Shown: positions 50,901 through 62,923, counted from the first letter of the stretch. The stretch: 64,000 bases of DNA from Saccharum officinarum (GCA_020631735.1 CM036223.1:4750191-4814190), one strand, 5' to 3'. Program-made: numbers and translations. The notes: a model not told the origin generated them from the sequence alone.

Positions 50901-51021
50901 CCTTTGGTGTTGTCAGTACTACTGATTTACCTTTGCACTGAATCTCTGCTTGTTGTTGCATCATCCAATCCATTCCCAAGATAAGATCGATCCCAGCTGT
51001 TCTCAATACTATAGGACTCAC
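47935..51021 (-). pseudogene. Chromovirus pol: protease end, RT, RNase H, integrase, chromodomain
   Basis: One frame from 51021 to 47935, broken only by stops at 49015-49017 and around 48133-48135. The order is: protease C-terminus (LILGMDWM), RT with [20 protein letters not shown] and the catalytic FIDDILVFS (about 50235-50265), RNase H ([10 protein letters not shown] about 49810; YTDHKSLKY about 49620), integrase zinc finger (H-H then CDTCQ near 49060), integrase core (49011-48136) with its D, D (VSDQGTQF) and E (TERINQ), GPY/F module (APRYIGPFKI) and a chromodomain (about 48110-47935; RTIKMCKVQWN, ATWEREEDLRK). Both stops replace positions where relatives usually have Gln, each explicable by one C-to-T change. 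Integrase chromodomains direct insertion toward heterochromatin in related elements. Confidence 0.93.
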
Positions 51022-51029
51022 CTTAAACT

Positions 51030-52352
51030 CTACCCCCTTAGAATGAGACTAATCGGGAGACAACGATAAGATGCTGGCATACTTCCACCAGGTGAGTTTA
51101 CTAATATAGGATTCTTCATGGCACACAAATGAATTCTATGTATTCTAACAAATGATTGTGATATGAAAGAATGTGATGCTCCAGAATCAAAAAGAACAGT
51201 GACGGGAGTGGAATGGACATCGAACGTACCAAGCATAACTTCTGGTTCCTCCACTGTGGTTTCCTGGGACAAGTGGTTCACCCTTCCAGTATTAGATGCA
51301 GGCTTCTGGTGACTACCCTGCCTCTGTGGAGTCTGCTGATTGATCTTCTCAGGGCAGTTGTAGGACAAGTGACCTTCTTTTCCACATCGGAAACACTTGT
51401 TGGGGGTATTGGGAGCACTGGTCTTCATGGGAGTATTATTGGAAGGACCCTGGCGCTGAGGTTGATTCCCATTCTGCTGCGGAGGGCGTTGGTTACCATT
51501 CTGCGGCTGGAATAGGGGACGTTGCGGAAACTGATTGCGGAAAGGGACCTGTCCACGATTCCACTGACCAGAAGGAGGCCTCTGTTGATTAACCTGCTGG
51601 AAACCAGTACGGGGACGAGTGTTACTACCAGAAGTCTGTCCCTGAAGCCTTTTCCTCTTGGCATCCATCTCCTTGCGCTTGTTGTCCACCACGATAGCGC
51701 GGTTCACAAGCGTCTGAAAATTGGGATAGGTATTAGACATCAGCTGCAGTTGTAATCCATCATACAATCCCTTCAAAAAACGGCGCTGCTTATCATTGTC
51801 ATTGGCCACCTCATGTGGTGCATATCGTGACAACTGGGCAAACTTGTCACGATACTCAGCTACAGACAATGACCCCTGGGTCAAATTCCGGAATTCCTCT
51901 GCCTTCAGTTCTATTATTCCTTCTGGTATATGATAAGCTCTGAAGTTCTCTCTAAACTCCTGCCAAGTGACTGCAGGAGCATTGGCGGGACGACCATACT
52001 CATATGATTCCCACCAGTCCTGAGCTTCTCCCTGGAGTTGTCCAGAAGCAAACAACACCTTCTGACGGTCATCACATTGAACAATGTTGAGTTGCTTTTC
52101 CACGGCACGGAGCCAATCATCCGCTTCCAATGGATTAGCGGCATGCGTGAACACCGGGGGATGCCCCTTCAAAAACTCACCACGCTTATCACGTGGTGGT
52201 ACTCCAGCAACTGGATGATTATGTTGGTTCTGCACCAATTGTTGCATGAGTTGTGTTTGCACTGCCAGAAGTTGCTCAATAGTTGGTGGCGGTGGTGGTG
52301 GTGGATTCGGGGGAACACCTCCACGACCCCTGCCCCTTCCTCTTCCGGCCAT
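51030..52352 (-). CDS. Gag and N-terminal retropepsin of young chromovirus
   Basis: The likely start is ATG 52352-52350 ([12 protein letters not shown]); the frame is open 32 codons further upstream without family resemblance. An Arg/Gly and Pro-rich N-terminus precedes the gag core ([29 protein letters not shown]), which packages RNA in virus-like particles. A CCHC zinc knuckle ([14 protein letters not shown]) binds nucleic acid. The retropepsin starts with [12 protein letters not shown], giving the catalytic Asp. The frame ends at 51030 in the middle of the protease at a run of five G (51032-51036), where a one-base shift would continue into pol at 51021. This is either a recent indel, a sequencing error in the homopolymer, or less likely recoding. 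Confidence 0.88.
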   Translation of the reverse strand: MAGRGRGRGRGGVPPNPPPPPPPTIEQLLAVQTQLMQQLVQNQHNHPVAGVPPRDKRGEFLKGHPPVFTHAANPLEADDWLRAVEKQLNIVQCDDRQKVLFASGQLQGEAQDWWESYEYGRPANAPAVTWQEFRENFRAYHIPEGIIELKAEEFRNLTQGSLSVAEYRDKFAQLSRYAPHEVANDNDKQRRFLKGLYDGLQLQLMSNTYPNFQTLVNRAIVVDNKRKEMDAKRKRLQGQTSGSNTRPRTGFQQVNQQRPPSGQWNRGQVPFRNQFPQRPLFQPQNGNQRPPQQNGNQPQRQGPSNNTPMKTSAPNTPNKCFRCGKEGHLSYNCPEKINQQTPQRQGSHQKPASNTGRVNHLSQETTVEEPEVMLGTFDVHSTPVTVLFDSGASHSFISQSFVRIHRIHLCAMKNPILVNSPGGSMPASYRCLPISLILRG

Positions 52353-52448
52353 CTGACATCCATAAGAATGCAAACTTTGAGATTTCCATGTTATCAACCA
52401 CTTATAAGATAAAGAATGATATCTGAAAGTTTTCTGAGCGAATATCAA

Positions 52449-53089
52449 TGTGATCAGTTCAGTAAATCAATCATATCTCGAACTACAGAGGCGTGCTTTA
52501 TATGGTTGGAAAGCTTATGAAGTTCCCCACAACTTCTATTTAGACCATAAGACCAGATTCTGTCGTTAAGTTAATGAAATTAAGGCGCAACAGAAACTAT
52601 TCTAGATTCTAGACTGTGCAGAAACTTTAACTTGTAACAGTTATATCTCTCGAACCAGATCAGATAAAAAGGTGATTCCAGTGGCCTTTGAAAGGTGCTT
52701 AAGCCTAGTTTCTCTCATAAAAATTTCATAAATGTTGCACGAACCGTTTTTGAACCATATCAGAAATATTGCAGACTGCTCCAGAAAACAGCAAGGACAG
52801 AAACGAGACAATATCAAACCCAACTATTATTCCCTTGACTAAAAGACTGTTATTCTTAAAAATGGAACTTGTAGACATGCCTACAAGCCCCAGCACTCAT
52901 AACAAAAATCCAACTCACACATAAACATAATGATAAAGCAACTATCACACCAAAGTTCAAACCACACGACAGACTCGAAGACTCAACTGACGTTACTAAG
53001 AACGTTCTTATTACATAAAGGACTCCTATTTTCTACTGGCATGGCTCATGCTCTAATGTCTCATAAATCTTTGCCATGCCTTGGTTTGC
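52449..53089 (-). other. Spacer between extra ORF and gag in young chromovirus
   Basis: About 640 bp with no convincing frame. It must carry either splice sites or an internal initiation signal if gag and the upstream ORF come from one transcript; I cannot identify these with confidence. Confidence 0.5.
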
Positions 53090-53892
53090 TCAGAGTTCAT
53101 CAATCATTGCTTGACACCTCTTGATGGTCTTCCCTTGTGCCTTCACCATCTCCTCTAACTGCAGCTTCCTCTCCATCATGTCATAGACAAAGTTCACCAT
53201 CACCCGAGGAAGTGGTTCCAACTGCACTGGATCCATCATGGCCCATCCAAGGTCGGGGTGTGCACGAGGGAGGTAGCAGTGGATTTCATGCTTCATGCTG
53301 TCAAAGCGAAGGTAGCGAAGGCCCATACACGCTTCAAAAGCAGCATCTTCAATACTATCCTCCATGGTAGCTCGACGACCCATGTGAGCATACATCCTGT
53401 CCAGCTAGTATGCTCCTTTTTCCTCATCCTTAGGAAAAATGCTCGCTCTTGCCTTCTAGTAAGTGTCTTCCAGCGGATGGGTGTACTCCCAACAGACATA
53501 CTCCACAGCTGGGTGCCAATCAGCGAAGTAGGCAGAGAGCATTCCCACAAGTCGATGGTGAGAAACAGCATTTCCTCCTGCCTTGTGGTAGATCTTCACA
53601 GTCCAACCCATTGGAGGGGTGGCACATCCTCAGCAGCTGCACTAGGTGGGGGAGACGGGGGTTGCTCTCCTCCATTGGCTTCCTCCTCTTCATCATCTTC
53701 AATCTCGATGATCTCAGGGTCTTCTTCAGGCTCGGGTTCTTTCTGAGAAGGTGCTGGCACTTGGATTGGTACTTCAGGGGTCTGCTCATTCTCCTGGGGT
53801 ACTTCCTCTTGTGGCTTTTCAGGTGCAATCAAAGCACGAGGTGGGTAGTGTCCTCCAGTGGTGATGCGGGCAGTCTTGCGGCCACGAACCAT
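53090..53892 (-). pseudogene. Extra ORF upstream of gag with a histone H3-like N-terminus
   Basis: Starts at ATG 53892, about 190 bp after the 5' LTR. The first 20 residues after Met align with the histone H3 tail without gaps: R2, T6-A7-R8, T11-G12-G13, P16 and L20 are identical, and S10 is T. H3 lysines 4, 9 and 14 are R, I and H. Next come a Pro/Gln/Glu-rich linker and an acidic stretch (EIIEIEDDEEEE, about residues 67-78). After a one-base shift near 53600, a folded-looking region follows (KIYHKAGG; GRRATMEDSIEDAAFEA; a C-terminal helix MMERKLQLEEMVKAQGK) ending at 53090. Two TAG stops (near 53456 and 53405) interrupt it. About 265 residues in all. I do not recognise the C-terminal domain. 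It is not a histone: no histone fold follows. Confidence 0.75.
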
Positions 53893-54066
53893 CTACAGAG
53901 TTTTTAGATGTAATTAGAATAGAGGCAAAATTTCGCAATAGAATGAGACATAAGAAGCATAAAAAATTATCAAATAACAAGAGCAAGATAATGAGCATAA
54001 AAATAGTGAAAAGATGACACTAAATCGACCATTTCTATCTAGGCTTGCGTCCTACAGTCAACAATA

Positions 54067-54078
54067 GCTCCGATACCA
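54067..54078 (-). other. Primer-binding site, initiator Met tRNA type
   Basis: The minus strand reads TGGTATCGGAGC three bases inside the 5' LTR, one mismatch from the common plant initiator-Met primer site TGGTATCAGAGC. Confidence 0.88.
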
Positions 54079-54081
54079 ATT

Positions 54082-56845
54082 TGTCACACCCATTTATCGA
54101 CCAAATGGAATGCATACCCTTATGTGTGCCCAGAGATCAATCACACATAAGTTAACAAATTATAAAGGATGTATCATCATAAATGTTATTACATCACGAT
54201 TAATAACACATAGTCTTTATAATAATATAGCGGAAGTAAAATATAAAAAAACTCTCGTGGTAGCTCCAATCACAGGCACATTGACTAGTTGACAGCAAGT
54301 CTAGTAATCTTCCGGAAAGTAGAAGTAGTCACTACTTGCACCATCTGTTACCCATCCGGGATTTTTATCCAAGTAAGAAAAATAAACAAGCGTAAGTACA
54401 TCTCGTACTCAACAAGTGTAACATGGGGTTCATGAGGCTCAAAGGCATAACATAGGTTTATCAGCATGTAGCTTTTAAATAGCATTAATTCAGTATATCA
54501 ATGATATCAAAGTGTCTCAATATAATCAATAAACATATGATCCATGTGAAATGATTAACGAATAGCAAAAACATATTCATTATTAATGATCCACTATTCC
54601 ATAAGTGTCCAAGGCCACTCGTGACCGTGAGCACGGCTGTTATAACAGTTTTACACTCTGCAGAGGTTGTACACTTTTACTGTGAGTCGTGATTTACCCT
54701 TTCGCCCGAGGTAGCTAATCTCTTGACCCACTTCCAAGGAAGGTCGGCAGGGTTCACTATGAAGTCTTTCGAAGGTTCGTCTAACAAGTTAGGGCCATTA
54801 GATTTCACTCGGCAAACAGATGTAGAGCCCCCCTTCCTGATGGCACAATAGCATGCAGCCTATACACATGAGGACAGAGGCCGCACTATACCCGATTCGT
54901 CAAGCCATTCTTACGCCATAAAGGAATACCTCTAACAAGCTAGAAAAGGTCCTTCTATATGACTAAAGCCAGAGCCATTTTAGCCCTCACAGTTGTACTG
55001 TAAATCCCGGATTTTCGCTTATAGATGAGTCCTTATGGAGAGTAACAAGAGCACCAAAGTAACCCCATGCTCTAGTACCCTTAAACAGTATTAAAATCAT
55101 CTTTTAATGTTTATTGCATATTCCATTAGTCAAATTACATGATCATAGTTCAAGTTGAGCACTAGCAATACTAATCCATGCAGTATAATAGGTATCAAGG
55201 AATAAGATCAATACTAAGTCATCCTTATCAAGGAATATATGCATAATGATATTATTTGCTTAATATGAATAGGACAACAAGGATAATCCCATGCTATACT
55301 TGCCTTGCTCAAACTGGTCCTGGTGATCTTGTTCGTAGTAAAACTCTTGATCTCCAACGAATTGCTCACCGTCTATACTCGATCAACAATAGCAACAACA
55401 TTCATCCAGAACAATCATGCATAGACAAACAAGACTATAATTAGAATAGTACACCAACAGTGATAAAATAAGATAAAAAGTCTTTAAAACGAATCTACGA
55501 CTAGCTAGGATCACACAGACGCGAAGATCACGAAAAACGGAGCTAAAACGACAAAGTTATGAATTTACGAAGATTTCCTATAGATAAATAATTACTTTAA
55601 TTAAAACTCGAAAATAAATTAATCCAAACCTACTGAACAGTTCTATCATCATGTAGAGCTCGCAAATATGAACCTAACGCAATTTGAACGGGTCAAATCG
55701 GAGTTAAAACGAAGATTCTACGACTAAAACAAATTAAATGGCAAAACTGTAAATATCAGAAAACGTATTTTTCATTTACCGAGACGAATTACGTTTTCAT
55801 TTAATCAAAACGTATTTTCTGGTTTACGCTTTGGACCGCGGGTTCGATATAATAAAAACTCAGGGTTTCTTTTACAAAATTACGAACGAACCGGTATCTT
55901 CTAATTCTAGCCGTCGGATTTAAAATGAACGGCTCGGATGGGATCGGAGAGGGAGCCGGCGGCGCTCCGGCTGGATTTGGTCCCGACGGCGACCTCCCGC
56001 GGCGGCGCCATGGCCGGATGGAACCCGAGCTCGCCGGAGCTTGCGAAGATGACCCTCCCGAGCACCAATCGCCAAACCGAAAGTACCAAAAGAACGAGCG
56101 CATCACGACGACCTTACCCCGCGCAAAAATGAAGCTGGAGAGCAACCGGAGAGCGGCGGCTAGCTCGGCAAGGCGGCGGTGGAGGCGGAGCTTCGACGGT
56201 GGCCTTCCCGGGATGTCGAGGCTAGGGTTTTAGGGGCTCAATGAGAAGCGGGGAGGCACGGGGTTCCGTTTTATAGCCCGGAGGCGTCACCGGTTATGGA
56301 AAGGAAAGGATACGGAGGGGGATTCGGATCTCCCATATCCGATGGAGAGAGGAAGGCGGCGCTCGCGGTTGGAAGGAACCGGAGGAAGGAGAAAGGAAAG
56401 GGGAGGCGGTCACTGACAGGTGGGACCGGCTCGTCAGCGGCTCGGTGCGGGACGCGGCCGCGCGCGCGCGAAGACGGGCCAGCAGGCCGCGACTTGGGCT
56501 CGGCCCAGGAGGAGGAGGCCGGCCGGGAGGGAGGGAAGAGCGGGCCGCACGTACTGGGCCGTGAAGAAAACCGGCCCGAGAGCAGAGAGAGAATAAGAAA
56601 TCCTTTTTCAATTTTTCAAATTCATTTTTCAAATGATTTTCAAATCAAATTTGAATTTGATTTAAACCACTCAATACAAAACTTCAAATGCAGCAGCATG
56701 AATGCTCAATCATGTTTCTACCCTTATATTTGATTTTTTTTAAATTTATAAAAATTATTATCATTCTAAGTTTGCATGCTCACAAAAATATACAAAAATC
56801 ATATTTCTCCTATTTTTCTTCTTTTCAAAATTTTAGGGTGTTACA
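54082..56845 (-). mobile_element. 5' LTR of young chromovirus (2764 bp)
   Basis: Same ends as the 3' LTR. As the 5' copy it supplies the promoter. Differences from the 3' LTR seen by eye are mostly single transitions, plus one A-run length change. Confidence 0.95.
56269..56276 (-). promoter_or_regulatory. Candidate TATA box in 5' LTR
   Basis: CTATAAAA on the minus strand, within a GC-rich block, with transcription expected to start around 56240. Identical in the 3' LTR at 47311-47318. Confidence 0.55.
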
Positions 56846-57818
56846 TTGTTAAGAATTTCCTCTATTAAAGGATTGATGGGCTCATACCATATGAGCCTTG
56901 GAGGCTACCGTATATGCCCTGAAGGCTACATCTATATAAAGAGACTACATGTGTACCTTTATTCTAGGTTTGGCTAAAATTATGGTAAGAGTCCGTGCTT
57001 GAGTCAGATTTGGGAAATATTTGAGATAGGAAAGAAGATTAATTATTCGGCCAGTCATGGAAAGAGGAAGTTGTATTCGTACTTGACTTAGGAAAATCAT
57101 GTACGCTTTAGCATGGCCAAGTAAATAGGGATTAGGAATCCTGTACGCTTTAGCCTGGCCAAGTAAATAGAGATAGTTGTAACCAAAACAGATAATGCAT
57201 GAGCAAGTTACATATACGTATATGTGTAGGAATCCTATTTCTTGCCGAAGACCAGGCATCTGGGTTTTTCCCCCACGGGATGGAGAGTTCTTTTCTGTGT
57301 TGTGTCCGTTTTTTAAAGGACCTATTTGGATTAGGAGTTGTAGCTATTCTGGTGTCGGTCTTATAATTGGACTCCATATGAGTCTAGATGCGAGCTATTT
57401 CTAACTCGTATGAGCACGGGTTATATATATAAATCTAGACGGAAGAAACTCTACATTGTTCGATAGTTAGAGGGGATAGACTAAGAAAAATGGATGGACG
57501 AAAAAAAGACCTGAAATTTTGCCTCTTTATTATTAGGTATAGATTATTAGGTATAGATATACGTATGGACCCATGTATGTATATATGAAATATCTTTTCT
57601 GGTTGGTTGACTACTTGAGTCTTGAGATATAGGTTATATGATCTCCCAAAACATTTTTATTGATGTTTTGTGATCACAATTCACAAGGAACTTCTTGTTA
57701 AGAATTTCCTCAGTTAGAGGATTGATGGGCTCATACCATATGAGCCTTGGAGGCTACCGTATATGCCCTGAAGACTACATGTATATAAAGAGACTACATG
57801 TGTACCTTTAATGAGGAA
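56846..57818. other. Non-coding flank, copy C part 2 (inverted)
   Basis: Begins with the second TTGTT target duplication (56846-56850) and continues as the reverse of 28350-29320 up to the Helitron end. Contains unit 1 and part of unit 2 of the tandem duplication. No gene seen. Confidence 0.8.
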
Positions 57819-57846
57819 CTAGTATAATGCCCGTGGCATGCCACGG
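57819..57846 (-). other. Helitron 3' terminus (palindrome plus CTAG), copy C
   Basis: Identical hairpin (57831-57846) and CTAG end (57822-57819 on the minus strand), followed by host T. Confidence 0.92.
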
Positions 57847-58462
57847 CTTCATTTCAGGGGTGCACTTAAAAAGAACGAAACAACGATATTTTTCAATAGT
57901 TTAAGTCACACTCAATTGTATATAACCGTGTATATCTGGAAAATGCTAATGCATAACAAGGCATAATAAAGTCATGTCTCGTATATTACCGCTAATTTAT
58001 TTGTTGGAGTAGATTTTGGAGTTCTCCAGGGATATTATCTGTACATTCACTTGCATTGCTCTTCAAAATGTCCACTATGAATTCCGTCCCCAGTGAATGT
58101 GATCTCTGTGAATGACAGATAATAAGTTAACTTATTAATTTGCTATATAGCCTACAAAATATATTTGTTGAAACGAAGCCGTTGCGTTAGCACAGGCGCT
58201 ACCATTGCGCCCTCATATATTTGTTATGTATTTTCCCATTTATTTTTAGACATGAAAACGTATACGGTATGTATTTTATCATTTATTTTGATATAGGAAA
58301 ATATGTCATGGTGATGTCATCATGACATCACCTGAATGGAGTTCACGCATCTTGTTCTTCTTCTGTAGATACGTGACAACGTCGCCTTGTGTATTTAACT
58401 CGGACATAATAGCTTGGCTCTGCGGGTGTATTTGAGACGACGGGGAATGAGATTAGATATTT

Positions 58463-58895
58463 GTGTGTTCATTGCGTCAGATATGGAATGAGCTCCAGCT
58501 TGAGCAGGTCAGGATCCTCCTAGCTGCGACAACTTCACCTCAAGCAGTAGAGGAGGTGATCAAACTTAAAGATGCAACTCAACGCCTGGTAGTCATTCTG
58601 ATGTATCTCCGGTGGAGCGAGCGATGTGCCGTGTGTGAAGGGAAGAGGCCGAGAAGTAGCACACAGGTAGCACAAATGATCAGAACGTGAAGAATGTTTA
58701 GTGTTTGAAAAATTCAGATCAGATCCTGTTCTTCGTCCGACAAGACCGAAACGGAGTCAACCATCAGAAAGCTTTGCTAAACTTAATTGTGATGGAGCTT
58801 TCAGAACTCAGGGCATTAAGCCATGCCAAAGTAATTGGAATTTCACCGCACATATTAAAAGAAGATACGATTTGGCTTTGCATTACAACACATGA
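58463..58895 (+). pseudogene. Captured RNase H-type gene fragment, copy C
   Basis: Plus-strand counterpart of 27705-27273: an open 75-codon helical segment (58463-58690), a stop, then a shifted frame with KLNCDGAF (58701-58895). Same truncation as in copies A and B, with few substitutions. Confidence 0.5.
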
Positions 58896-59091
58896 GAACA
58901 ATGAGAGGACATTCTTTTTGTGATATATAAACTGAAGATGCCATCTTTCCATGTATCTGCTCGTATGTCTGAGGGAATGCTAAGAAGGCTTCACACCTGT
59001 CAACAGTACAAATGAAATGAAATTAAATTAAATAAAAGAAAAAGATGAAGGACAAAAAATAAAAATTTTGAGTAAGTATACCCAACGTTAA

Positions 59092-62000
59092 TCAACAATT
59101 TAGGACGTCTTTATAAACAATATTCTTGGTGGTGTTTCCTGTGGAATCCAATTCCCTATTTGGTTTAGCTAAAACTCTTGTTGTTGATCTTGACACACCC
59201 CTCGACAATGCAACGTAGAGTTGTCCATGTGAGAACACATGTTCTAGAAGATAGATCCCAACATTTGGGATGGTTTTGCCCTTGCGCTTTGTTGATGGTC
59301 ATTGCAAAACTCAACCGAATTGAGAATTGTTTCCTCTTTAACTTGAAAGGGAGCGAAATATCATCTGATGGAGACATAGGGATCCTAGTTATGAGCACCC
59401 TCTTTCCTTGATGTTGGCCACCAATGATTTCTGCGTCAATTGCATTGTCTTGGAATGCTCTAACCATTAGTCTTGTTCCATTGCACAAGCCATTATTAGG
59501 ATCAAGATTACGGAGTAGGATGACATGGCAGTTGATTTTTACTATTAGCACATGTGGAGGGAGACCATTTGGAGTGATGGAGTTCAGAAACTCAATTGGG
59601 TAGTTGTTTCTTGAATCATCATCAACAGAGTCAAAGCTATGATAAACCTTCTCCTCACCTGGAACATGGCAATCATCTTTGTGTTTAGTTGATCAACCTG
59701 CTCATTTTTTGTGGAAAGGATGGCACGTGTGCTCATATACTCCGCAGATCTCGCATTCTCCTCAAGTGATGGGAAACCATGCTGAATGAGTGTGTTTATG
59801 GAATCTTCATTGTCATCTGTATAACCAATCACAATATCTTCTGGCAAGCGAACATAATCATTTTCGATGCTTTCTTCATTTCCATTCCCAATTCTAAGGA
59901 GGTAACTTGAAAACCATGGGTCAGTTTGAGCCCTCATGTTACGTGTCAATCTTATCTTCCTTATATTTTCCCATAAATAAGATCTCTGCAATGACGCATC
60001 AGTTACTTGTGCTCTAGTTCCACGTGGAACCACAGGAAGCACCTGTCTAAAATCTCCTCCAAACACCATAACTTTACCCCCGAACGGCAATGAACAGTTC
60101 ATAATATCTTGCAGAGACCTATCAAGACACTCAACCGCTTGACGACAGGTCATAGCAGCCTCATCCCATGTAATCAAGGATGCCCTACGAAGTAACTCTG
60201 CGGTGCCGCTTTGCTTTCCAAAGTTGCATGTGCTATTCTCAGCAAGTGTAATCGGGACTTTGAATCTTGAGTGTGTCGTGCGTCCTCCAGACAATATTGA
60301 TGCTGCTATGCTAGAAGTTGCAGTAGCAATTCATATTAATCCCTCCGAGCGCACTCTAGCAAGAATTTCCTTGTATAGGAATGTCTTGCCTGTTCCTCCT
60401 GGACCATCAACGAAGAACACCCGGCTCTTGTTATTCAATACATGATGCATGATTTCATCAAATCCTACTCGTTGTTCATTGTTAAGAGATTTATATATAT
60501 CCAAATGTTCTTGGTCTACTTGTATGGAAAGCTCCTCTCTGACCTCTCTCATCATGTCATTGGAAAATTGAACTGTCAATTTTCATGAATGCAAAAATGT
60601 TAATCTTGCTAGAAAAATATCGAATAATTATTAAAAATAAAAATTCATTTGCATGAAACCTACCTGCATCATTGAGCTCAGGAAGATCATAATTTTTGAT
60701 ATCCTTCCCCATGGGCTGAAGTATATCTCTAATGTCTCTCAGCACCATTTGCTCGACAACACTTGAGTTAGAATTATCTCTTTTATAAGCCTCAGACAAT
60801 GAATCCTTGTGTTTCTCCCATAGCTCACGTACATTGGTGGCCTCACAAAATACAAGAATAGTTACAAATAATCTCCGTAGTACGGCTGGCATCTGAAAAG
60901 TTTCAGCATCAACCAAGGCGTCATCAAGGGATTTATCTGTCTGAACAAGCCCTCTCTTTTCACATGTTTCTCTGAATGTAGAGTATGTGATGCCATCCAC
61001 TATTCTTAAATCCTTATATGAGGTTGAACCTCTTACATGGTTTAGAAGCACTCTTAAGAAATATCTCTCCCCTTTGCTGGGTGCGCATACACAATCCTAC
61101 CAATCTGTCCTGCCTTATTCTTTCTTCTCTGCCACACCTTGCGACCACTGATCCACCGGTAATGTTCTGGGAACTCCCTATATAATAATGTCCTTGTAAA
61201 ACTATCAGTACGATTCATATTGAAGTATTCTGTGAGTGTAGTCATAGTTGAAGATTTCTTATTGATAACATCTTGTAGATTTTGAGACTCATCAATAATG
61301 ACAGACTGCATGTTTGGTAGATGTAACTAGAGTTGCAAAACAGAGGGATATACACCAAAAAGATGAAAGCCAAAAATCCTGTGCACGACTTCAGGCGGTG
61401 ATATATATCTAGCATCCCGGTACCGACGAATCTCATTAATAACTCTAGGAGTTTCAACTGAGAATTTAGCATGATCATGGCCTTTGTATACATATTTAAA
61501 CAGGTACTTACAGGCTTTGATGCTTGAGCATGCCTCCACGTTCATGTGGCAATTATACCTCATAAGGAGTCCAGGATTGTATGGAAGTACCCACCTATTG
61601 TCTAACTCAGCACCTCTTATTTTCACTCACCGTCCATCATCTCTCCTCCTGTACAAAGGATATGAATCTTTGCCCTATTGTGTTGCCTCACAAAATTGTC
61701 GAGGATACTGAAACTGACAGGCTCCATCAACCATACCGGGACACTTTCTATTTAAGACGCCACATGGTCCATGTAGCATATGCTTAATCACAAGTTCGTG
61801 CAACACATGGTACTTGTCCTTGTCTGATATCTCTGCACAAATATGCTTGTCATATGCATTAGAGTTTGTCAACTTACTTCTTGAGTGCATAATCAATAGG
61901 ATGTGTTCATGCGGCAAGCCCCTTTTTTGAAATCCCGTGACGTGCACATAGGCTGCAACATCTCCAAAGTACTTTTTCTTGACCAATAAATCCATCAATG

Positions 62001-62923
62001 ATCGTAACTTGGCCCTGTATACTCTTGAAACCAGGTCTGGTCTGTCTTGTGGTTGCTGGCCAGGCTCTAGATTTTTTTGTTATCTCTTGCCAGTGCGGAT
62101 TGCATGTCATCGTGATGAAATAATCTGGTTTGCCAAAACGCTGCGCAATGGCCATTGCATTAAGGTACCGTTGCATCATGTCACGATCACCCCCGGGAAA
62201 GACCATGGAAAAACAATTCTCTTGCCAACTTCAGAAGCTCTGGTCTCTCCGTTAGAAACTACATCAACCAGCACAATAAACCCATTTTCAGTGATTATTT
62301 AATAATGACATATATAATATAATTATATACTAATATAATTTTGCAAAGAACACATTTGCCTCACCTGATATAGTTCACCCGTATGAGTTTTTGGTTTGCG
62401 GGTTAGAATACCAATCAAGCCTCATAGACTCAATCTTGATATACATGTCAACAACCCACTGCTGGAAAAGTTGTCCTCCGAATAACATGATGTTAAAAAG
62501 ACCCTTTCTAACTTGCATTAAGAAACAATAGTATTCCCGTGCTGTCACAAATTTTCTAGATTGACTTTCCTCCACAAGGCTACTTAAGTATTCACCTTGC
62601 TGTATGTCAGCGTCATTTTTAGCCTCATCTGTGTATAATGAAAAATTATTAGAAAAATGAGTACAAAGTTAGATAGGTTTGAATTTATATCTACCCTACT
62701 AATATAAGGATATTAAACCTGTAGGCTCAACAGGAGTAGTAGTAGCTTGAACAGTAGATGATCCACTATATGGCATAAATTTATTCTAACCAGTTTCTCC
62801 CCTGGGATTAAATAAAGGATATGACAATGGATCATAACAACCATGATATGCTTTGATATATAGTGGGCAGTCTCCTCTTGCATACACTAGCACACTCCTA
62901 TCAAAACATCTCTGGGGGTCATT
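59092..62923 (-). pseudogene. Helitron RepHel, copy C
   Basis: Reverse of the copy B pseudogene, with the HUH motif, tyrosine segment, 91-bp intron (near 60572-60662) and Walker A all preserved. It has one extra lesion: a run of five G in copy B (AAAGGGGGAGAG near 25095) is four G here (near 61071), shifting the frame within Rep after residue about 82 of that segment. Isolated substitutions relative to copy B are scattered through it. Confidence 0.92.

Larger units (their letters stand above)
45123..56845 (-). mobile_element. Near-complete young Ty3/gypsy chromovirus with extra ORF
   Basis: An 11.7 kb element on the minus strand: 5' LTR (56845-54082), primer site, extra ORF, gag-pro, pol, polypurine tract and 3' LTR (47887-45123). 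It is bounded by the 5-bp target duplication TTGTT (45118-45122 and 56846-56850). The two LTRs (2765 and 2764 bp) differ at roughly two dozen sites by eye, under 1 percent, so insertion was recent. The empty site is visible at the corresponding positions of copies A and B. The chromodomain, initiator-Met primer site and long LTR fit a Tekay/Del-type chromovirus. Only a few lesions break its frames. Confidence 0.95.

Noticed and set aside
53520..53907. Plus-strand and alternate minus-strand frames overlapping the H3-like ORF
   Set aside because: They run against the element or lack its start and motif structure; the frame starting at 53892 explains the coding signal better.
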